From contig NZ_JAPDHV010000004.1 of the NCBI RefSeq assembly GCF_025971925.1, positions 124,001-188,000 on the forward strand: a stretch of 64,000 bases of DNA. Reading direction: 5' to 3'. Under the pieces are notes generated by a model. The model saw nothing but the letters and a program-made list of their open reading frames with translations. It searched no databases and was not told where the DNA came from. This stretch comes from Chryseobacterium oryctis (lineage in GTDB: Bacteria > Bacteroidota > Bacteroidia > Flavobacteriales > Weeksellaceae). Numbering within the stretch: position 1 is the stretch's first letter; every line of letters begins with the position of its first letter. The position numbers and the translations under genes were made by a program. Of this stretch, positions 7,000 through 13,680 are shown in pieces.

Positions 7000-7293
7000 A
7001 TGAAAAATTACAAAAAACTATTAATCGCGGGACTTGCAATTGTTCCATTGGCATTGTCTTCATGGACATCAGAAGCAAACTCATTAAACTTTGAAAATGG
7101 AGATGTAAACCAAATCTCTTCTATCGAAGTAATCGGAGGTACAGCAGTAAGTAGCTCTGTAACAGTGAAAACAAAGAGTAAAGTATTTTCTAAAGAAACC
7201 GTAGAGAGTGTAAGTGTAGCTGAAAAGTCAGTAGCTACAGGTTCTATCGAAACAGAACTATCATTTGACAAAATTGTAAAAGATTATCAATAA
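7000..7293 (+). CDS. Small secreted peptide precursor, paralogue 4
   Basis: 97 residues, differing from its neighbours mainly in the region after VTVKTK (SKVFSKETVESVSVAEKS). Signal region and tail (LSFDKIVKDYQ) are unchanged. The variable window between a fixed front and a fixed tail suggests diversification of the middle segment. Confidence 0.75.
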   Translation: MKNYKKLLIAGLAIVPLALSSWTSEANSLNFENGDVNQISSIEVIGGTAVSSSVTVKTKSKVFSKETVESVSVAEKSVATGSIETELSFDKIVKDYQ

Positions 7294-7314
7294 CCTATTT
7301 AAACATTTTTTATT

Positions 7315-7608
7315 ATGAAAAATTACAAAAAACTATTAATCGCGGGACTTGCAATTGTTCCATTGGCATTGTCTTCATGGACATCAGAAGCAAACTCATT
7401 AAACTTTGAAAATGGAGATGTAAACCAAATCTCTTCTATCGAAGTAATCGGAGGTACAGCAGTAAGTAGCTCTGTAACAGTGAATACAAAGAAAAAGGTG
7501 CTTTCTAAGGAAACGGTAGAAACTGTAAGTGTAGTAAGCGAAAAGGCTATCAGTACATCAATCGAAACAGAACTATCATTCGATAAAATCGTAAAAGATT
7601 ATCAATAA
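7315..7608 (+). CDS. Small secreted peptide precursor, paralogue 5
   Basis: 97 residues. Its first ~55 codons are identical in DNA to paralogue 4. The divergent segment reads KKKVLSKETVETVSVVSEK with AISTS, before the fixed tail LSFDKIVKDYQ. Same gap and spacing as the other units. Confidence 0.75.
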   Translation: MKNYKKLLIAGLAIVPLALSSWTSEANSLNFENGDVNQISSIEVIGGTAVSSSVTVNTKKKVLSKETVETVSVVSEKAISTSIETELSFDKIVKDYQ

Positions 7609-7629
7609 CCTATTTAAACATTTTTTATT

Positions 7630-7920
7630 ATGAAAAATTACAAAAAACTATTATTCGCAGGTTTGGCAATTGTACCACTTGCACTTTCTTCTTGGACGTC
7701 AGAAGGAAACTCATTAAACTATGGAAATGGAGAGATGAACCAAGTATCATCTATTCAGATAATTGGTGATACAGCAGCAAGTAGTGTTGTTACATCTAAA
7801 ACTAAAAAAAATGTGTTTGACAAATCAACAGTAGATCAAACAAACGTAGTTGAAACGAAAGTTGCTACAACTCTTGAACCTGTTCTTACTTTCGGAAAAG
7901 TTCTAGAAAACTACAAATAA
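7630..7920 (+). CDS. Small secreted peptide precursor, paralogue 6
   Basis: 96 residues. The signal region is conserved (MKNYKKLLFAGLAIVP), the middle is more diverged (YGNGEMNQVSSIQIIGDTA) and the tail is LTFGKVLENYK. It is the last unit before the strong hairpin at 7937, so the densely packed peptide genes sit between the operon promoter and that hairpin. Confidence 0.75.
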   Translation: MKNYKKLLFAGLAIVPLALSSWTSEGNSLNYGNGEMNQVSSIQIIGDTAASSVVTSKTKKNVFDKSTVDQTNVVETKVATTLEPVLTFGKVLENYK

Positions 7921-7936
7921 TATACTATTTCAATTC

Positions 7937-7974
7937 ACACATTCAGTTGAATTTAATCAACTGAATGTGTTTTT
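7937..7974 (+). terminator. Strong hairpin with T run after the peptide array
   Basis: A 14-bp perfect stem (ACACATTCAGTTGA with its complement), a six-base loop and five T. It lies inside an otherwise unbroken operon. It probably ends most transcripts after the peptide genes and lets a fraction through to the downstream genes, giving peptides in excess over machinery (inference). Confidence 0.75.
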
Positions 7975-7990
7975 AAAAACTTTAAACCAT

Positions 7991-8296
7991 ATGAAAAAAT
8001 CTATTTTAATTCTACCAATAGCTTTATTAACAACTATTTCTTTATTGTCTTTCAATAAATCTGGTAATGATCAAGAGGTTGTAAAATATGATACAATCAG
8101 TAAAATGAATTCATTAGAACAAGAAGTGGGAGCTTTTATAAAAAGTACAGTTATTACTAATAAAAGTTTTAAAAAGGAGTGTTCGGTTGATGATTGTGTA
8201 AAAAGAGATGCTGTAAGTATTTTCGAGACAAAGATTGTATCTGCTATTGAAAGTCCGGAATTGGACCTAAATAGAATTGTTTCAACTTATAAATAA
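7991..8296 (+). CDS. Small secreted peptide precursor, divergent paralogue 7 with two cysteines
   Basis: 102 residues from the ATG at 7991; an earlier in-frame GTG lies inside the terminator hairpin and is unlikely. Export signal MKKSILILPIALLTTISLLS, then an acidic/polar middle with CSVDDC, the only paired cysteines in the family, and the tail LDLNRIVSTYK matching the array consensus. A disulfide is possible once exported. It sits after the terminator hairpin and so is probably made in smaller amounts than the array peptides. Confidence 0.65.
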   Translation: MKKSILILPIALLTTISLLSFNKSGNDQEVVKYDTISKMNSLEQEVGAFIKSTVITNKSFKKECSVDDCVKRDAVSIFETKIVSAIESPELDLNRIVSTYK

Positions 8297-8303
8297 TTAA
8301 CTT

Positions 8304-8687
8304 ATGAAAAGCCTTTATTCTTACTTATTATCAATGATATGCATAATCTTTTTTCTTTATTCTTTTCAGATTAGAAAAGGAAGGCATATATATAGAAATC
8401 ACTGGATGATCCCTGCATATCAGAATCTTCAGCTAAAAAACTCTTCAAAAGAAAATTTAGAAGTGGTTTTATACAATTCTTCTCAAAATTCTGATATGAA
8501 ATATATTAATGGTAATAATATGATGAAAGTTTTACCCAAGAATGACTCTGTAAAAACAACAATAAATTTTGGAAATGAGTTTTATGTAATGAATAATTCT
8601 GATGAGGAAAGAGAATTCAGAATCAAAATATTGAATAATAGTGGTAAGGTAAAGGCTTTTTTAAAGAAAAATCTTCCTAAAAATTAG
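8304..8687 (+). CDS. Small membrane-anchored protein of unknown function
   Basis: 127 residues with one N-terminal hydrophobic segment (about 4-21, YLLSMICIIFFLYSF) and a polar, Asn/Lys-rich extracytoplasmic part. I do not recognise it. It begins seven bases after paralogue 7 and ends three bases before the thiol-oxidoreductase gene, so it belongs to the same operon and is probably part of peptide handling or protection. Confidence 0.6.
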   Translation: MKSLYSYLLSMICIIFFLYSFQIRKGRHIYRNHWMIPAYQNLQLKNSSKENLEVVLYNSSQNSDMKYINGNNMMKVLPKNDSVKTTINFGNEFYVMNNSDEEREFRIKILNNSGKVKAFLKKNLPKN

Positions 8688-8690
8688 ATT

Positions 8691-9053
8691 ATGAGAAAAG
8701 TAATAGTTTATTATGACAGTTGGTGCCCTAGATGCACAAAATTCATGAAAACAGTAAAAAAAATAGATTGGTTGAATCTTACTGATTTTCGTTCTCTTAG
8801 GGAAAGAGGGCAATCTATGAACGGAATTGATTATCTGCGTGCAGAAAAAGAAATGGCATCTTATATAAATTCTTGGTCTTATGGATATCAATCTATATTT
8901 AGGATTTTGATGAGACTTCCTTTGCTATGGCTATTTTTTCCTGTTCTTTGGCTTATGCAGATTACAAAAATCGGACAAATAATTTATATACAGTTAGCAG
9001 TAAACAGGAAAATAATACCACTTCACTGTGATAATGATGTTTGTAATATTTAA
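8691..9053 (+). CDS. DCC-family (DUF393) thiol-disulfide oxidoreductase-like protein
   Basis: 120 residues. The N terminus VIVYYDSWCPRCTKFMKT carries the C12-x-x-C15 motif of the DCC family (thioredoxin-like fold), followed by LTDFRSLRERG. A hydrophobic segment (about 66-88, LMRLPLLWLFFPVLWLMQ) may associate it with the membrane. DCC proteins are often encoded next to HTTM membrane proteins, as here two genes later. Likely a redox partner of the peptide-processing module; substrate unknown. Confidence 0.7.
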   Translation: MRKVIVYYDSWCPRCTKFMKTVKKIDWLNLTDFRSLRERGQSMNGIDYLRAEKEMASYINSWSYGYQSIFRILMRLPLLWLFFPVLWLMQITKIGQIIYIQLAVNRKIIPLHCDNDVCNI

Positions 9054-9078
9054 TTATTAATTTTTTAATCTAATTACT

Positions 9079-9720
9079 ATGAAATACCCAAAACTCTTTT
9101 TTGTATTTAGCATGATACATATCTTATTGATACTAATAGTATGTACAGCAAGTACGATAGATTCTTATGAAAAATCTACTTCTTATGTAGAAAATGGTTT
9201 TACCAATTCTTTGAAGAATACAAAGGAAAGTATTAGAGAATTTAATTCTATACCCGGTATTCAGCAATATCAGGCTTTTGCAGGAATTAATGCAGGATAT
9301 GGGTTTTTTGCACCCAATGTGGCAAGTTCTTATATACTAAAGGTTTCTATTTATGACAAAAATAAAAATTTGGTAAAAGAATCTTATTTTCCACCGTTCA
9401 AATCTAAAGAAGGCTTAAACAGGTATCATACTTTATTAGGATATTTTCAGGATAGGTTGACGATTTTGGAAAATAAATTACAAAAGAAAAAATCTACTCA
9501 ATTCAATGAATCTGATAAATATGGTGAGTTTTTAGATATTTTCATAAAAAGCATAGGAAGATACTATTACAAAGAATACAATCCTGAAAACTACAATGTT
9601 TCTTGTACGCTTTATCTTCATCACCATCCTTTAATGGAGGAAATCAAAACGGCTAATAAAAATAAACCAGTACTAATTAAATTACTTGACATCGATGCAA
9701 AACCTCTTAAGAAAAACTAG
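9079..9720 (+). CDS. Membrane-anchored YGFFAPN protein (DUF5819/SdpA-like)
   Basis: 213 residues. One N-terminal membrane segment (about 5-24) is followed by an extracytoplasmic domain with GINAGYGFFAPNVASS at about 69-84. A W/Y-x-FFAP-type motif in a single-anchor protein immediately before an HTTM gene is the arrangement of SdpA-SdpB pairs in sporulation-delaying-protein toxin systems and of DUF5819 proteins. The assignment is by layout and motif, not by alignment. The end overlaps the next gene by 26 bp, implying coupled translation. Confidence 0.55.
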   Translation: MKYPKLFFVFSMIHILLILIVCTASTIDSYEKSTSYVENGFTNSLKNTKESIREFNSIPGIQQYQAFAGINAGYGFFAPNVASSYILKVSIYDKNKNLVKESYFPPFKSKEGLNRYHTLLGYFQDRLTILENKLQKKKSTQFNESDKYGEFLDIFIKSIGRYYYKEYNPENYNVSCTLYLHHHPLMEEIKTANKNKPVLIKLLDIDAKPLKKN

Positions 9721-10630
9721 ATCTCTTCCTTACGAATTTTATCAGTTCTTTAATGAATACAAACAGGAAGACAAATTGTTCTTTGCCTTTTTCAGAATCT
9801 CCATGGGATTATTCTTTTTGGTACACCTTCTTTCTATTATTACAGATTTTGACCTTCTGTTTACCAATAATGGCTTAATTCCTTTAGAAATTATTGAGTT
9901 TCTTGGCTCGGATAGAATGCCATCTTTACATTTTGTGATGAAACTTTTTGGTCTCATTAATGTATCGGAAGCTACAGTTGTGATCGGGTATATAGTTCTT
10001 TATATCATTGCCTGTATTTCTCTTACTATAGGTTTTATGAGCCGATTGTCGGCACTTATAATACTGATATTGCACATTCTGGTATTCCAGTCATCAAGTA
10101 CTTTTATGTATGGTATTGATTTCTTTAAATCTATTGCAATGTTTTATTGTGTGGTATTTCCGTTGGGACGTTTTTATTCTGTGGATAATAAAATTTTTAA
10201 GTTTAAAGAAGTCAACCCAACACCTTTTAGAAACTTGTTAAGAATACATTTAAGTATTGTTTATTTTACTTCAGGCTTAGACAAGGCTTTTGGAATTAAT
10301 TGGTGGAACGGAGAATCTATTTGGAAGGCTTTGCATTTACCAGGATTTCAGTCTTATATTTTAGATAATTCTAGCTATGAAATATTTCTAAACTTTCCAA
10401 TCATACCAATATTTATAGGGATTTCGACGATAGCAGTAGAATTATTGTATCCGTATTTTATGTGGAAAAACAGCACTAGAAAATACTTTATTTGGATGGT
10501 AGTTGCATTACATGCGGGAATTATCATTGCCATGAACCTTTATTTCTTTGGAGCATTAATGATTCTTTTGAACCTAAGTGCATTTTTAAACTTAGAAGAA
10601 TCTAAAAAAACAGTTGCAGTAACATCATGA
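9695..10630 (+). CDS. HTTM-domain multi-pass membrane protein (SdpB / gamma-carboxylase-like)
   Basis: 311 residues from the ATG at 9695 (an in-frame TTG at 9686 is less likely). It has several membrane segments, with GFMSRLSALIILILHILV and, near residue 190, IVYFTSGLDKAFGINWWNG. The latter is the Y-F-x-S-G-x-x-K...W-x-x-G signature of HTTM proteins, a superfamily that includes vitamin K-dependent gamma-carboxylase and SdpB. SdpB is needed to mature a secreted toxic peptide in Bacillus. Here the gene lies downstream of secreted small peptides, overlaps the YGFFAPN gene by 26 bp and the barrel gene by four (ATGA). Maturation or export of the peptides is the likely role. Confidence 0.7.
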   Translation: MQNLLRKTRSLPYEFYQFFNEYKQEDKLFFAFFRISMGLFFLVHLLSIITDFDLLFTNNGLIPLEIIEFLGSDRMPSLHFVMKLFGLINVSEATVVIGYIVLYIIACISLTIGFMSRLSALIILILHILVFQSSSTFMYGIDFFKSIAMFYCVVFPLGRFYSVDNKIFKFKEVNPTPFRNLLRIHLSIVYFTSGLDKAFGINWWNGESIWKALHLPGFQSYILDNSSYEIFLNFPIIPIFIGISTIAVELLYPYFMWKNSTRKYFIWMVVALHAGIIIAMNLYFFGALMILLNLSAFLNLEESKKTVAVTS

Positions 10631-12765
10631 ATCACATTCAGAATAAATTAAGTAGAGTTTTAATATTACTATCTTCTTCGATAGTAATATTAACCTCTGC
10701 TCAACAAAAGGACACAATAAAGAATGAAAAGAAAATAGAAGAAGTAAAAATCACTCGTTCTGCTGTAAAATTTAAAAATGGAAAAATAATTGTTTCGCCA
10801 TCTTCCACAGCCACAGGTGAGGCAAATAATACTTGGGAGTTTATTAAAAACTCAGGCTATGCAGATGCTTCTGAAGAAGGGACCATAAAAATTAAACAAA
10901 AATATACCACTGTATATATTAATGACAGAAAGTTACGACTTTCCGGATTAGAACTTAAAAATTATTTAGAATCTATACCAAGTAAACTTATCAAAAATAT
11001 TGAGGTAATTGGTACTCCGGATTCTTCTTATTCTGCCGATGAACAGGCAATTATTAAAATTAATTTAATCAACAGTAGTATTGAAGGGCTTAAATTGAGT
11101 ATAGGTTCTGTTCTTGGATTTACTAAGAAAATGAATATGTCTCAGAATTTAAACCTGAACTACAAATCCAAAAAATTTGAAATTAACACGCTATTAAGCG
11201 GTTCACATACAAATATTCTTACGGAAGTAAATTCTCAACGAGAGTTTAGAACGAATATCTGGGATATTACTCAGGAGCAGGACATCAAAAGGTCAAGCAA
11301 TATTTATTCTTTTCTGGTAAATTATTATGCCAATAAGAAAAATAAACTGAGTCTTTATGCAGAATATAACCCGGCTAATACACAAAGTAAATTATATGCA
11401 GATAATGGGTTGCCGATTTTAGAAAGAATTTCAAGAAAAGATTCTATTTTTAAATACAATTCAGCGTTTAAGGATGTTGGTAAGAGTACCAACCTTCAAT
11501 TGAATTATAAATTTGAAAATGATTCGGCTACTCAAAAACTGAATGTTCAGATAGAATACCTAAACACCAATAAAAAAACAAATAATAGTTTTAAAAATTA
11601 TTATTATCAGGCTCCTGAATTTATTGACGGAAATCAGATAGATGATGTCTCTTCCAGAAGCATAAATATGTATATCGGAAACCTGAATTATACGATTCAA
11701 ACCAAAAAATTAGGTATTTGGTCTGCAGGGGGAAGAATTTCTTACAGTGATGTTAATAACCCGATTAATATCACAGTTAACAATCTTGTTTCACAGGAAA
11801 GTATTCAGAATTATAGTGAAGAGCAATATGCTTTATTTTTGGAGGGGCAAAAAGAATTTGGAAAGACTTATGTGAGACTTGGGATGAGGTACGAAAGTAA
11901 TATTACCAATTTTTTTGATAATAATCTGAAATCAAACTCATTCAAAATTGATGGTTTTTATCCCAATGTTTTGGTTCAGCATAATTTTTCAGATGATTTT
12001 CAGATCGAATCAAGCTATAAAAAGGCATTAATAAGACCTGATTATTTTTTATTGAATCAGCTAAGAAGAAAGAATAGTGATGACAGTATGTTGTATACCT
12101 CTGGGAATATTAATTTGAGACCACAGATTGAGCATGAAGTTGACCTTTCATTTTATTATAAAACTCAAATGTTATCAGTTGGGATGAATTATTCTCCGAA
12201 TTATATCAGTACTTTGATTGTCAAAAGGGGAGATTATCTTGTTCAGGAATATAATAATTTCAGATTGATGACCTTGTATGCAAGTTTGGCGTTGAATAAG
12301 GTATTTAAAGATAAATATATTATTAAGAATTATTTCAATATAAATTATCTTCCTATCATAGAATATGAAGGTTTTGAAAAAGGAAGAACAAGCCTTGCTG
12401 TTAATAATAGAACTGTTTTAGGGATTGTGCTAAAAAATGGGTATGCTGCTGAGGCTTCTTATTCATTTTCAACAGATTTTTATGATGGTTTTTTCAAGCA
12501 CGGAGCTACAAATAATTTGAGCATAACTATTCAAAAGAAAATACCTCACCTTAATCTTACAACTTATGTTATTGTGTCGGATTTATTAAGAGGTCAGAAA
12601 AATTATGATGAAGCAATATATCCTATAGTTTATAAAAATTCATCATACTCTGATACGAGAGGTATTAAATTAGGGTTGTATTGGACTTTTGGAAATCAAA
12701 AGCTTAAAGAAATCAAGAAAGACGAATCTCTGACTAATGACCTTAAAAACAGAAATAAAAAATAG
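10627..12765 (+). CDS. Outer-membrane beta-barrel protein with TonB-plug-like domain (peptide operon)
   Basis: 712 residues with a signal peptide ending about residue 25 (LTSAQQ). The plug-like region contains IEEVKITRSAVKF, TTVYINDRKLRLSGLELKNY and IKNIEVIGTPDSSYSADE; the rest is a long series of aromatic-rich beta strands ending in a barrel. There is no N-terminal carboxypeptidase-like domain. It is a paralogue of the barrel at 13681 (same order of plug motifs). It is the last gene of the operon and overlaps the HTTM gene by four bases, so it may move the peptides across the outer membrane or import them. Confidence 0.75.
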   Translation: MNHIQNKLSRVLILLSSSIVILTSAQQKDTIKNEKKIEEVKITRSAVKFKNGKIIVSPSSTATGEANNTWEFIKNSGYADASEEGTIKIKQKYTTVYINDRKLRLSGLELKNYLESIPSKLIKNIEVIGTPDSSYSADEQAIIKINLINSSIEGLKLSIGSVLGFTKKMNMSQNLNLNYKSKKFEINTLLSGSHTNILTEVNSQREFRTNIWDITQEQDIKRSSNIYSFLVNYYANKKNKLSLYAEYNPANTQSKLYADNGLPILERISRKDSIFKYNSAFKDVGKSTNLQLNYKFENDSATQKLNVQIEYLNTNKKTNNSFKNYYYQAPEFIDGNQIDDVSSRSINMYIGNLNYTIQTKKLGIWSAGGRISYSDVNNPINITVNNLVSQESIQNYSEEQYALFLEGQKEFGKTYVRLGMRYESNITNFFDNNLKSNSFKIDGFYPNVLVQHNFSDDFQIESSYKKALIRPDYFLLNQLRRKNSDDSMLYTSGNINLRPQIEHEVDLSFYYKTQMLSVGMNYSPNYISTLIVKRGDYLVQEYNNFRLMTLYASLALNKVFKDKYIIKNYFNINYLPIIEYEGFEKGRTSLAVNNRTVLGIVLKNGYAAEASYSFSTDFYDGFFKHGATNNLSITIQKKIPHLNLTTYVIVSDLLRGQKNYDEAIYPIVYKNSSYSDTRGIKLGLYWTFGNQKLKEIKKDESLTNDLKNRNKK

Positions 12766-12792
12766 AACAGTGAAATTTTTCACTGTTTTTTT
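12766..12792 (+). terminator. Intrinsic terminator at the end of the peptide operon
   Basis: Inverted repeat AACAGTGAAA/TTTCACTGTT followed by a T run, starting directly after the barrel stop codon. It defines the 3' end of the 4456-12765 operon. Confidence 0.8.
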
Positions 12793-12823
12793 GTATTATA
12801 TATTATTTGATTACTTTTCGAAT

Positions 12824-13570
12824 ATGAAAATACAAATTATTAGTGATTTGCATCAGGAGTTTGGTTACACCGACTTATCTTTTGAAAAGGCGGATATTAT
12901 TGTTTTAGCAGGAGATATAAATTTGGGTGTGAAGGGGATTGAATGGATTAAAACTAAAATTACTGATAAACCTGTAATTTATATTCTTGGAAATCATGAA
13001 TATTATAAAGGATCCTATCCTAAAACATTGAATAAAATAAAAGAAACAGCAAAAAATTCAAATGTATACGTACTTGAAAATTCTTTTGTAGATATTGATG
13101 AAGTGCGTTTTCATGGAGCAACTTTGTGGACTGATTTTTCAATTTTTGGAAATCCGATAGAATATGGGATGCTTTGCCAACCCAAAATGAATGATTATAA
13201 AAAAATTACACGAGATCCGTCTTATTCTAAATTGAGAACTGTTGACACCTTTAAAATTCATCAGTTTTCTAGATTATGGCTAAAAGAAAGTCTTGAAAGT
13301 TCAAAAAAACTCAAAAATATTGTGGTAACACATCATGCTCCAAGTATTCTGTCTGTTCCTCAGAACTTCATAAGTGATCCTTTAACTTCTGCTTACGCTT
13401 CAAATCTGGAAGATTTTATTTTGGAACTTCAGCCTATGTTTTGGATTCATGGGCATATTCATATGCCTTCTCGTTATAAAATAGGAAAAACGGAGATAAT
13501 TTGTAATCCTCATGGATATATTGATGAAAAATATAATGGCTATAAAAAAGAACTGATTATAGAAGTTTGA
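12824..13570 (+). CDS. Metallophosphoesterase
   Basis: 248 residues from the ATG at 12824 (MKIQIISDLHQEF); a longer start would run through the terminator. The calcineurin-like metal-binding motifs are complete: SDLH (D-x-H), AGDIN (GD), GNHEYY (GNHE), then THHAP and HGHIH. It is cytoplasmic with no signal peptide, and probably hydrolyses a phosphodiester or phosphomonoester; substrate unknown. It lies between two paralogous barrel genes. Confidence 0.85.
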   Translation: MKIQIISDLHQEFGYTDLSFEKADIIVLAGDINLGVKGIEWIKTKITDKPVIYILGNHEYYKGSYPKTLNKIKETAKNSNVYVLENSFVDIDEVRFHGATLWTDFSIFGNPIEYGMLCQPKMNDYKKITRDPSYSKLRTVDTFKIHQFSRLWLKESLESSKKLKNIVVTHHAPSILSVPQNFISDPLTSAYASNLEDFILELQPMFWIHGHIHMPSRYKIGKTEIICNPHGYIDEKYNGYKKELIIEV

Positions 13571-13680
13571 TTATTTTTAATACTGTAAATCATTGCGTTT
13601 GAAATAAAAATATATTTTTTCACTAATTGGTGTAACGTTTATTGTGTTATAGTTGTCTTATCTGTGAAATTCAAATTTAC

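Larger units (their letters stand above)
6685..7629 (+). repeat. Three 315-bp tandem repeat units encoding near-identical peptides
   Basis: ATG codons at 6685, 7000, 7315 and 7630 are exactly 315 bp apart. The three 21-bp gaps (6979-6999, 7294-7314, 7609-7629) are identical. About 105 bp in the middle of the first three genes is identical, and the second and third genes are identical from the preceding gap to about codon 55. Differences are concentrated in the C-terminal halves. This indicates recent tandem duplication or gene conversion. Confidence 0.9.

Noticed and set aside
6693..7271. Open frames on the minus strand opposite the tandem peptide genes.
   Set aside because: They mirror each other because the genes are duplicated. 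They have no promoter or signal, and the plus-strand genes have conserved starts, signals and tails.
6685..7629. Could the regular repeats be a CRISPR array?
   Set aside because: The unit is 315 bp and fully coding with no short repeat-spacer pattern.
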